Assembly: GCF_016743815.1 (NCBI RefSeq)
Contig: NZ_CP061035.1
Span: forward strand, 2,172,501 to 2,236,500
Source of the DNA: Sphingomonas aliaeris
GTDB lineage: Bacteria > Pseudomonadota > Alphaproteobacteria > Sphingomonadales > Sphingomonadaceae
DNA length: 64,000 nucleotides
Direction of reading: 5' to 3'
Positions 1 to 7,483 of the stretch are shown here, one piece after another; the stretch's first letter is position 1, and each line of letters begins with the position of its first letter. Below the pieces are notes generated by a model. It searched no databases and was not told where the DNA came from. It saw nothing but the letters and a program-made list of their open reading frames with translations. A program made the position numbers and the translations under genes.

Positions 1-169
1 TCACCGCGACGCGCTTCTTGATGATTCCATCGCGTTCCAGCCGGTCGATCCTTCGCCAGCACGGCGACGGCGACAGCCCTACCCGATCGGCGATCTGGGC
101 AGTAGTGAGCGACGCATCGCGCTGCAATTCGCGGATGATCTTTATCTCGAAGGCGTCAAGGCTGGTCAT
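1..169 (-). CDS. Lrp/AsnC family transcriptional regulator, N-terminal part (cut by window edge)
   Basis: Read leftward from ATG at 169, the frame starts MTSLDAFEIKIIRELQRDA and continues through SLTTAQIADRVGLSPSPCWRR. This is the helix-turn-helix of Lrp/AsnC regulators, including the usual SPSPCWRRI recognition-helix pattern. Only about 56 residues are present; the RAM ligand domain lies beyond the left edge. The gene is divergent from the amino-acid dehydrogenase at 293, which suggests it controls that gene in response to an amino acid, as is common for this family. The link to the neighbour is inference. Confidence 0.85.
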   Translation of the reverse strand, partial: MTSLDAFEIKIIRELQRDASLTTAQIADRVGLSPSPCWRRIDRLERDGIIKKRVAV

Positions 170-292
170 ATTCTCCGCGATAGCAACATCATCAGCACAA
201 TCCGACCAGATTCACGAAGATCCAGACGGGGTTAGGTCAGATTTGTCCCGGGCCTTCGGCGATAAGCGCGGCTATCGCGAAGGAGATATCCA

Positions 293-1310
293 TTGGTCCT
301 CAATTCCTTTCAAAAACCCGCCGAGGAGGTTCACCTTTTCAGCGATGCCGCCTTTGGCCTCGACGCCGCGATCGTTCTACATTCCACCGTTCTTGGTCCG
401 GCAGCGGGAGGCTGCCGTTTCTGGGCGTACGAAGATAGGGACACGATGACGGTCGATGCGCATCGGCTCGCGGAAGGAATGACATACAAGAACGCGCTGG
501 CGGATCTCCCATTGGGCGGCGGCAAAGCGGTCCTTCGCCAGCCAAGGGGCGACTTCGACCGGCGCAAGCTGTTTCGCGCATTCGGAGAGGCGGTTCGGTC
601 ACTCGACGGACGATACGTCACGGCGGAAGATGTCGGGACCTCGGTCGAAGATATGCAGACCGTCGCAGAATCGACGTGGCACGTCGCGGGACTGCCGCCG
701 AGACAAGATCGTCCGGGCGGCGATCCATCTCCCTGGACCGCGCGCGGCGTCTTTTTGGCGATGCAGCTTGCGGTCGAACGACGCCTCAGCCGTCCGCTGT
801 CCGAGTGCACCGTCGCCATTCAGGGGGTCGGCAATGTCGGGCGCAACCTAGCGCTGATGCTGCACGATGCGGGGGCCAAGTTGCTTATTGCAGATGTGAA
901 TGCCGCGACGATCGAGGACGTTTTAGCGCGCACGGGAGCGACGGCCGTATCCCTTGACGATATTCTGACCGCGAAAGCTGACGTAATCGCACCGTGCGCT
1001 TTGGGCGCAACGTTCAACGACAAAGTCATTGGCAAGATCGCGGCCAAAATTGTCTGCGGAGCGGCCAACAACCAGCTAGCCAAGCCGGAGGACGGCGCGC
1101 CTCGCCGACAAGGGCGTGCTGTATTGCCCCGATTACGTCGTGAACTCCGGCGGGATCGTCAACGTCGCGGCCGAGTATCTCGGATGGTCCGCGCTCGCCG
1201 CACAAGCCCGCGTCGAAGCAACGGCAGAGCGGTTGGACCGGGTCTTCCAGCATGCGGAAGCTAACGGTCTCGCGATGAACGACGCAGCCGACGATCTTGC
1301 CGCCGCCTGA
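293..1310 (+). pseudogene. Glu/Leu/Phe/Val amino-acid dehydrogenase, frameshifted near 1097
   Basis: NAD-dependent oxidative deamination of a branched-chain or aromatic amino acid. The TTG start at 293 is preceded by AGGAG at 281-285. Family marks: the glycine-rich LGPAAGGCRF, the catalytic-lysine stretch YKNALADLPLGGGKA, and the Rossmann motif GVGNVGRNLA. The frame is lost just after NNQLAKPEDG. The next frame, from about 1098, carries the expected RLADKGVLYCPDYVVNSGG ending through a stop at 1310, so one extra base lies at 1091-1098. The restored protein is about 338 residues, normal for leucine/phenylalanine dehydrogenases. A third frame reads RRLIQDRGALREVA past 1310, so the extreme C-terminus may be disturbed too. 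Substrate is not determinable here. Confidence 0.85.
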
Positions 1311-1341
1311 TCCAGGATCGAGGCGCATTGCGCGAGGTTGC

Positions 1342-1593
1342 ATGACGGAAAGCCATGCGCCGATGCACCGGTACGTCGTACGCGGCGGGCGCGATGCGCA
1401 ATTCCCCCTCAGGGTGTTCAATCTGTTCGCCCAGCAGGCCCTGTTGGTCGAGGAGTTCCGTGTGACGACCGACGGAGATGAATATGCCATCGACATCACG
1501 ATCGACGCGCTCAGCGAGACCGGCGGGGCTATCATCCTGGAAAAGCTGCGCGCGATGGTGCTTGTCGATTCCGCCCACTGCGAGATTGGTTGA
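1342..1593 (+). CDS. small ACT-domain protein (IlvM-like)
   Basis: About 83 residues from ATG 1342 (MTESHAPMHRYVVRGGR). The pattern of an N-terminal strand, a helix (PLRVFNLFAQQALLVEEF), an acidic strand and a final LEKLRAMVLVDSAHCEI resembles the ACT domain of acetolactate synthase small subunits (IlvM). ACT domains bind amino acids and regulate partner enzymes. It follows the amino-acid dehydrogenase by about 30 nt, and the continuing third frame of that gene would overlap its start as ATGA. It may therefore be an allosteric subunit or sensor for that enzyme rather than an acetolactate synthase subunit. The domain call is by eye; the partner is inference. Confidence 0.6.
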   Translation: MTESHAPMHRYVVRGGRDAQFPLRVFNLFAQQALLVEEFRVTTDGDEYAIDITIDALSETGGAIILEKLRAMVLVDSAHCEIG

Positions 1594-1787
1594 GTTTCTA
1601 AACACGGTGCCGCTCTTCGGCTGATGTCGGGAACCGCGCGGATAGGAAAATCTTGCCTATGCGGCCCGGCGGCCGATCAACGTTCTATAATGGGACAATG
1701 AGATCGGCTGGCGTTTGAGATAGCAATGCATCGTACCCATTCTGTCGGCATGCGCCATCGTGAGAAGATCGCTTCTGGAAGCCAATT

Positions 1788-2969
1788 GTGAGGGTGCTTC
1801 TATACCTGCCGGTGGTGACGCCGTGGTGGTACACGAGCATCATCGAACCGATCATGCGACGGCTTGTAGAGGTGGCGGATGTCCATATCCTTGCGCCTAT
1901 TCCTTGGCGCAATACGGGGATCCGTCCGGAACAGATTTCTAGTTGCCGCGACCTGCCGCAAATTACCTGGCACATTATTGACGACCCCGGCCATACCGAT
2001 CTGCGGTTCAACGCCACAAACGTCCGCGAAGATCTCCTATCGTTCGTTCGCAGCTTGGCGCCCGATCTTACCCTGTGCCGAACCGCTGACTTTGAAACCG
2101 CGTATCGATTTCCCGGGATAGTGCGATTTCTGATGGAGGTGGCCGCTACTCCATTTTACGTCACCCCTTGCACGTCGATGATTGCCGAACGGCCGTTCGC
2201 AAACGGCGTCATGCCCGAACTAGGCGTTGCGGCATCACGCCGTCTGGACGACCTTGTGGACTCGCGCTGGACCGAAATGCGACAGCATTGGGACGCCACG
2301 ATCCCAGACCGGACCGTTTTGCGTGAGGCGCTGAGCATTTCTGATGACCGCCCGCTGCTACTCATGCCGCTCGAATACGACGACAAGGAGAACTTCTTCA
2401 ACGATCATTATATGAGCACAGGCACGTGCAGTCTTGCCATGATCCGGGAGGTCGCGGAAAAGTTCGCAGAGCATTGGCACATCGTCGTCACCGACCATCC
2501 CCTGAATGAACTGTATGTAGATCGATCGAAGCTGCGCAGTGCGATTTCGGCACTTGGCCGCAATGTGCAACTTTCCGAACCGACAGTCGCGGGAATACCA
2601 GCCACGCTGGCTGTGGCGCGGCATGCTAACGGCATGGTGCTCGGCAATTCGAAAAGTTTCGGGCTTGGCGCGCTCTTTTCGGTCCCGATGGTGCGGCGAT
2701 CGGCGTTTGCGAGCGCCGACTGGCTCGCATGCGATACCGATCTGGACAGGTTCGAGCCATTGGCACGGACCGGAAAAACCGCCGCCCCATCACAATCAGA
2801 CGCCCGACGCTGGTTTGCCTATCATCTTGCGAATGAAGCCTTCGATCCGACCGATCCTGATCTAAGCGGAGACGATCTGGTTGATCGCATGACTCGCGCT
2901 GTCAATCCCGATCGGTGGGACGCCGGCATGGCGCGCGTACTCGCGGTCAAGCACGAGCCGGTTCAGTGA
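1788..2969 (+). CDS. predicted capsule-type GT-B glycosyltransferase-like protein
   Basis: A 393-residue protein with GTG start (VRVLLYLPVVTPWWY). I do not recognise a named family with certainty. The N-terminal half looks Rossmann-like. The C-terminal half has LLLMPLEYDDKE, then HIVVTDHPLNE, then GNSKSFGLGALFSVP. This order resembles the nucleotide-sugar half of KpsC/KpsS-type capsule proteins (a P-x-Q/E-x-D motif, then KPHP, then S-x-x-x-G-x-x-A). It is the first gene of a closely packed cluster: its stop overlaps the kdsD start (GTGA at 2966). With KDO-pathway genes downstream, transfer of a KDO-like residue is a reasonable inference. Alternative: an unrelated surface-polysaccharide protein. 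Confidence 0.5.
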   Translation: MRVLLYLPVVTPWWYTSIIEPIMRRLVEVADVHILAPIPWRNTGIRPEQISSCRDLPQITWHIIDDPGHTDLRFNATNVREDLLSFVRSLAPDLTLCRTADFETAYRFPGIVRFLMEVAATPFYVTPCTSMIAERPFANGVMPELGVAASRRLDDLVDSRWTEMRQHWDATIPDRTVLREALSISDDRPLLLMPLEYDDKENFFNDHYMSTGTCSLAMIREVAEKFAEHWHIVVTDHPLNELYVDRSKLRSAISALGRNVQLSEPTVAGIPATLAVARHANGMVLGNSKSFGLGALFSVPMVRRSAFASADWLACDTDLDRFEPLARTGKTAAPSQSDARRWFAYHLANEAFDPTDPDLSGDDLVDRMTRAVNPDRWDAGMARVLAVKHEPVQ

Positions 2970-3967
2970 GCCGTTCCGCAGCCGTTGTCGCGCCGCGATC
3001 CTTCGTAAAGCACGCTTCGGTCGAGTGGTTTACCGAGGTCATCGCATGCGAACGGCGGGCGCTCGAGCGGTTCGAGCATGACATTCCCGACGACGTTTCA
3101 GCATCGGTCGATCTGCTCGCGGCCAGTCTGCAACCCATTCTCTGCATCGGTATCGGCAAGTCGGGCCTGGTCGCTGCGAAGGTCGCGGCGTCATTCTCCA
3201 GCCTTGGCACTCCGGCGTTCTTCGTCAACGCAGCGGAAGCGGCGCATGGCGATCTCGGCGCAATCCAGCCGGGATCGGTCGTGCTACTCTTCTCGAACAG
3301 CGGCAGTACGGAAGAGATCTTGCGTATCCTGCCGTCGTTAAAGGCTAGAGACTGCGTGTTGATCGGCATAATCGGGTGTGCAGCATCGCCTATCGGCAGA
3401 CTGGTCGATCACGCCATACTGGCGGCCGTCGAGTGCGAGGCGGACCATATCGGTATGGCGCCGTCCGCAAGTACCACTTTACAAATGGCGATCGGCGACG
3501 CCTTGGCCATATCGGCGAGCCGGGCGCGCGCATTCACGCGGGCCGACTTTCTTCGCCATCACCCCGCCGGCGCACTGGGGCGGCAAATGACCCCGATCCG
3601 AGCGATCATGAAGACTGGCCCCGATGTTCCACGTGTCTTGCCATCTGCTTCGATGGCGGAACTGCTGGCCGTCATGTCCGGCGGCCAGATGGGGGCGGCC
3701 TGTGTTGTCGATCATTCGAGCGTATTGCTGGGCCTGGTCGTCGATGGCGACATCAGGCGGCATCTGCAGGCACGTCACGACGTCTATTCCACACCTGCCC
3801 GCACGGTCATGAAAAGCGACCCGCGCGTCATTGCACCCGATGCGACCGTCGGCGATGCGATGCTGGCGCTGCGCGGTGTCGGAACGGGTGTGCTCGTACT
3901 GCCCGTAGTCGATCACGATCGACGGCTCCACGGACTCGTCCATTCCAACGACATCATGATTGGTTGA
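2966..3967 (+). CDS. kdsD: D-arabinose-5-phosphate isomerase
   Basis: Interconverts ribulose 5-phosphate and arabinose 5-phosphate, the first step to KDO. The GTG start at 2966 overlaps the preceding stop and gives 333 residues, the usual length. Domains: an N-terminal SIS fold (about residues 25-190) with GIGKSGLVAAKVAASFSSLG, the phosphate-binding SNSGSTEEI and the HHPAGALGRQ histidine motif, then two CBS domains (about 205-330, VVDGDIRRHL and GLVHSNDIM). KdsD/KpsF paralogues serve lipopolysaccharide or capsule. Many sphingomonads carry glycosphingolipid in place of lipopolysaccharide, so the capsule-type role (KpsF) is plausible. The next gene starts within 5 nt of its stop. Confidence 0.9.
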   Translation: MSRSAAVVAPRSFVKHASVEWFTEVIACERRALERFEHDIPDDVSASVDLLAASLQPILCIGIGKSGLVAAKVAASFSSLGTPAFFVNAAEAAHGDLGAIQPGSVVLLFSNSGSTEEILRILPSLKARDCVLIGIIGCAASPIGRLVDHAILAAVECEADHIGMAPSASTTLQMAIGDALAISASRARAFTRADFLRHHPAGALGRQMTPIRAIMKTGPDVPRVLPSASMAELLAVMSGGQMGAACVVDHSSVLLGLVVDGDIRRHLQARHDVYSTPARTVMKSDPRVIAPDATVGDAMLALRGVGTGVLVLPVVDHDRRLHGLVHSNDIMIG

Positions 3968-3971
3968 TAAG

Positions 3972-5288
3972 ATGAAGATCGTCGCCTTCGTTCCTGCAAA
4001 AGGAAGTAGCGAGCGTGTCGCGAGCAAAAATACCCGTATTCTGGACGGCGAGTACCTGTTCAAACGCAAATTACAGCAAGCGCTCGATTGTCCCGAGATC
4101 ACCGAAGTCTGCCTGGATACCGAGAGTGACGCGTTGGCCGCGCTTGCCGACGACTTGCCCGTTTCAATTCTGGCACGTCCTCCAGCACTGGCGACAAACG
4201 ATACGGACGGGCACGAGATGTTCGCCTGGGAATGCGCGCAGCGTCCCGACGCGGACCTTTGGGTACAGTTGCTCTGCACCGCGCCGTTCGTGACCAAGGA
4301 CACGATTTCGCGCGCGATAGCTGCGCTGCTGGCAAATCCTCAGGCCGACAGCCTTGTCGCGGTCAGCAGGTCCAAACACTATAGATGGGAAGGACAGACG
4401 CCAGCTTATGGCGTCGGCCGCATCCCCAACAGTGTCGATCTACCCGCCACGATCGTCGAGGCGATGAGCCTGTACATCGTGCGGAAAAATAGCGAATCCT
4501 GCCCCGCTCGGCGTTACGGTACGAACCCGATACTCTTCGATCTCGATCCACTGGAGCAGATCGATATAAATCTCGTTCAAGACCTGACCGTCGCGGAAAC
4601 GATCGCGGCGGGAGTTCGAGCTGCGGAAGTTACCCGGTTCCGCGCCATGCTGCCGCATCTTTCCTCATCGATATTATCCGATGTGTCGAAGGAGCTTGGG
4701 TTGCAAGTGGTACTGCCGGCGGCGATCCGCCCGACGACTGGCGGCAAGCTGTTGGGAAGAGCCAAGACACTGGAGCTGACGGCGTTGGCGCAGCGGCCCG
4801 ACCGGTCGGTCGGAGGAGCCTGGAACGGCATTTACGATGCGCTTCAATCCTATCGCTTCGTCCGTCCAGGCGACGTCATCATGGTCGCCACCGATTTACC
4901 ACAGCACGCCTATTTCGGGGACCTGAACGCCAATCTCGCGATCCGGTCGGGGGCCGTCGGGGCCGTGATCGACGGTGCAACCCGCGATACGACCGACGTC
5001 CGGGCTCTTGGATTGCCGGTCTACGCCCGCAGCCGGACATGCGACGACATCAAATACGAAGGCACGGTCAAGGCGATGAACCGTCCCATCCGCATGGGCG
5101 GGGTGCAGGTCTGCAACGACGACGTCATCTTTGCCGACGAAGACGGCGTCATCGTCATTCCGCGCGCGCGATGGGCGGAGGTCGAGGACAAAGCCTGGGC
5201 AGTTCTGTCTTGCGAGGCGAATATCCGGATGCAGGCGGCGCGCGGTCGCGACGTGGAAGCGATCCTCGCGGATCATGGCGCATTTTGA
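3972..5288 (+). CDS. acylneuraminate/KDO-type cytidylyltransferase fused to RraA-family aldolase domain
   Basis: About 438 residues from ATG 3972 (MKIVAFVPAKGSSERVASKN); a TTG at 3960 is the alternative start. Residues 1 to about 220 match the NeuA/KdsB nucleotidyltransferase fold: PAKGSS..SKN nucleotide loop, DTESDAL, and LWVQLLCTAPF. Residues from about 235 match RraA-like proteins: LSDVSKELG, PGDVIMVA, then GAVGAVIDGATRDTTD, which keeps the R-D-x-x-D signature of the catalytic (pyruvate aldolase/oxaloacetate decarboxylase) branch. The first half should activate a 2-keto sugar acid with CTP. The second half could cleave or form a keto acid. Some NeuA proteins carry a KdsC-like phosphatase at this position; here RraA takes its place and no kdsC is nearby. 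Joint function unknown. Confidence 0.75.
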   Translation: MKIVAFVPAKGSSERVASKNTRILDGEYLFKRKLQQALDCPEITEVCLDTESDALAALADDLPVSILARPPALATNDTDGHEMFAWECAQRPDADLWVQLLCTAPFVTKDTISRAIAALLANPQADSLVAVSRSKHYRWEGQTPAYGVGRIPNSVDLPATIVEAMSLYIVRKNSESCPARRYGTNPILFDLDPLEQIDINLVQDLTVAETIAAGVRAAEVTRFRAMLPHLSSSILSDVSKELGLQVVLPAAIRPTTGGKLLGRAKTLELTALAQRPDRSVGGAWNGIYDALQSYRFVRPGDVIMVATDLPQHAYFGDLNANLAIRSGAVGAVIDGATRDTTDVRALGLPVYARSRTCDDIKYEGTVKAMNRPIRMGGVQVCNDDVIFADEDGVIVIPRARWAEVEDKAWAVLSCEANIRMQAARGRDVEAILADHGAF

Positions 5289-5300
5289 AGGAAAGCCACG

Positions 5301-6127
5301 GTGCTGAAGACAGTGAAGGTGGGCGCGATCGAGATCGCCAACAACAAGCCGCTGGTGCTCGTTGCCGGGCCCTGCGCAATGGAGAGTCGCGCACATGCAC
5401 TGGAGATGGCACAGGCCATTTCCGGTATCTGCGAAGAAGCCGGCATCCAGTTCATCTACAAGAGTTCTTACGACAAGGGGAATCGGACGTCGATCGACGC
5501 CCCTCGCGGGATCGGCATGGCCGCGGCGCTCGACGTATTCGCAGAATTACGTGCGCGCTTCGGATGCCCCGTGCTCACCGACGTGCATGATGCGAGCCAC
5601 TGCGCGGCGGTGGCGGAAGCGGTCGATATTCTACAGATTCCCGCGTTCCTGTGCAGACAGACGGACTTGCTTGTCGCCGCCGCGCGGACAGGCCGCACGA
5701 TCAACGTGAAGAAAGGCCAGTTCCTCGCACCCTGGGACATGCAGAACGTCGCGGCAAAGATCGCCGCCTCCGGCAACGACGACATCATCCTGTGCGAACG
5801 TGGCGCGAGCTTAGGATACAACACGTTGGTCAGCGACATGCGATCGCTCAAGATCATGGCGGAAACCGGATATCCGGTCATGTACGATGCGACGCATTCG
5901 GTTCAGCAGCCCGGCGGGCTGGGCACGAGTTCAGGCGGGCAGCGCGAGTTCGTAGCCCCCTTGCTCGCGCGGCCGTAGCCGTGGGCGTGGCAGCGGTCTT
6001 CATCGAGACGCATGAAGCGCCGGATCGGGCGCCGAGCGATGGGCCGAACATGGTGCCATTGCAGGAGATGCCCGCATTGCTGCGGAGCCTTGTCGCGTTC
6101 GACAGGCTTGCCAAACAGCCCGACTGA
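5301..6127 (+). pseudogene. kdsA: 3-deoxy-8-phosphooctulonate synthase, frameshifted at a C run (5956-5960)
   Basis: Condenses phosphoenolpyruvate with arabinose 5-phosphate to give KDO 8-phosphate. GTG start at 5301 with GAAGGAAAG upstream, 12 nt after the previous stop. Motifs: GPCAMES (the GPC cysteine typical of the metal-dependent class), [39 protein letters not shown] and [18 protein letters not shown]. At GGQREFVAP the frame hits five C bases and runs into a stop at 5976-5978. Adding one C restores [22 protein letters not shown] through [16 protein letters not shown] to the stop at 6127, about 275 residues, the normal length. Either a real loss of function or a miscounted homopolymer. 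Confidence 0.9.
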
Positions 6128-6276
6128 TCTCGCTTCGACGAACCGACAGAATTCCAAGCGAGGCCGTCATGGCGTTGGTGAAACCCGAAACCTCCGTATG
6201 ATACCCGTCGTATCGGTATTGTACGACATAGCATCCATCGGACGGGCGGTCGTCCGGGACACAGATGGAGGACAGC

Positions 6277-7111
6277 ATGGCTTACGTCACGACAGCAGAC
6301 GGCGTGGAGATTTTCTACAAGGATTGGGGTCCCAAGGATGCGCAACCGATCGTGTTCCATCACGGCTGGCCGCTGTCGTCCGACGACTGGGATGCGCAGA
6401 TGCTGTTTTTCTTGGCCAACGGCTACCGCGTGGTCGCGCATGACCGCCGCGGTCATGGTCGCTCGTCGCAGACGGGGTCCGGCCACGACATGGATCATTA
6501 TGCCGCCGACGCATCAGCGGTGGCCGAACATCTCGACCTGAGGAACGCGGTGCATATCGGGCACTCGACCGGCGGCGGCGAAGTCGCGCGCTATGTCGCG
6601 AAATTCGGTCAGCCGCAGGGGCGGGTCGCAAAGGCCGTTCTGGTAAGTGCCGTCCCCCCTGATGGTCAAGACGGACTCAAACCCCGATGGCACGCCGATC
6701 GCGGTGTTCGATGGGTTTCGCGAGGCATTGGCGGCCAATCGCGCGCAGTTCTTCCTCGATGTGGCATCCGGTCCTTTTTACGGTTTCAACCGGGACGGTG
6801 CGAAGATTTCCGACGGGGTCGTGCGCAATTGGTGGCGGCAGGGCATGATGGGCGGCGCGAATGCACATTACGAAGGCATCAAGGCGTTTTCGGAAACCGA
6901 CCAGACCGAGGATCTGAAGGCGATCACGGTACCCACCCTCGTCCTGCAAGGCGATGACGATCAGATCGTGCCGTACAAGGATGCATCCCTGTTGCAGGCG
7001 AAGCTGCTGCCGAATGCGACGCTGAAAGTCTATGAAGGCTTCCCGCACGGAATGCTCACGACCCATGCCGATGTGATCAACCCGGATCTGTTGGCATTCG
7101 TCCGCGCCTGA
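6277..7111 (+). pseudogene. alpha/beta hydrolase, non-haem chloroperoxidase/arylesterase type, frameshifted at a C run (6654-6659)
   Basis: Start ATG 6277 ([18 protein letters not shown]) with GGAGGA just upstream. Family marks: [15 protein letters not shown] (oxyanion HG), [10 protein letters not shown], the nucleophile elbow [13 protein letters not shown], then [18 protein letters not shown] (acid) and GFPHGM (histidine). After VLVSAVPP the frame is lost at six C bases. The other frame resumes with [19 protein letters not shown] and ends at 7111. The restored length of about 277 matches this esterase/haloperoxidase family. Substrate unknown. It stands alone, 150 nt after kdsA, and is followed by a clear terminator. 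Confidence 0.85.
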
Positions 7112-7128
7112 CCATCGAGAGCAAGACG

Positions 7129-7156
7129 AAGGGGCGGAAATCTTCCGCCCCTTTTT
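7129..7156 (+). terminator. Rho-independent terminator after the chloroperoxidase-like gene
   Basis: The 11-bp stem AAGGGGCGGAA pairs with TTCCGCCCCTT across a 3-nt loop and runs into a T tract. It lies 18 nt after the stop at 7111. Because the stem begins with AA, it may also act weakly for the convergent zinc-finger gene ending at 7184. Confidence 0.85.
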
Positions 7157-7183
7157 CCGTGCGCGCCGAACCCAGCCGGCGCG

Positions 7184-7483
7184 CTAATAATAGCGGGGGA
7201 TAGGCCCGACCTGCCGGGTCTGATCCGGCAATTCCACCTCGACATCGTCGATATAGCACCAGCCCCAGCCTTCCGGCGGATCATAGCCTTCGATGATCGG
7301 ATGCTGCGTCGCGTTGAAGTGCGCCCGTGCATGCCGGTGCGGGGACTGGTCGCAGCAGCCGACATGCCCGCAATCGCGGCACAGGCGAAGGTGCAGCCAT
7401 TTGCTGCCGATCTTCACGCATTCCTCGCAACCCCTGGCACTCGGCGTAACATGGTGGATGGTATTCATGTGCGTGCAGGTCAT
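7184..7483 (-). CDS. UBP-type (ubiquitin-hydrolase-like) zinc-finger protein
   Basis: A 99-residue protein from ATG 7483. Cysteines and histidines are spaced as in the UBP (BUZ) finger: ARGCEECVKIG, LRLCRDCGHVGCCDQSP, HRHARAHFNATQHPI and GWGWCYIDD. In eukaryotes this fold binds the C-terminal glycine of ubiquitin; bacterial versions usually stand beside redox flavoproteins, and their ligand is not known. Its start overlaps the stop of the upstream flavoprotein (ATGA), so the two are translationally coupled. A role as partner or regulator of that flavoprotein is inference. Confidence 0.85.
   Translation of the reverse strand: MTCTHMNTIHHVTPSARGCEECVKIGSKWLHLRLCRDCGHVGCCDQSPHRHARAHFNATQHPIIEGYDPPEGWGWCYIDDVEVELPDQTRQVGPIPRYY

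Noticed and set aside
4650..5288. RraA half as a regulator of RNase E activity
   Set aside because: It keeps the R-D-x-x-D catalytic signature and is fused to a sugar-activating enzyme, so an enzymatic role is more likely than RNA-degradosome regulation.
5950..6127. Programmed ribosomal frameshift in kdsA
   Set aside because: No slippery heptamer with a downstream pseudoknot is apparent, kdsA is not known to use one, and similar one-base breaks affect many unrelated genes here.
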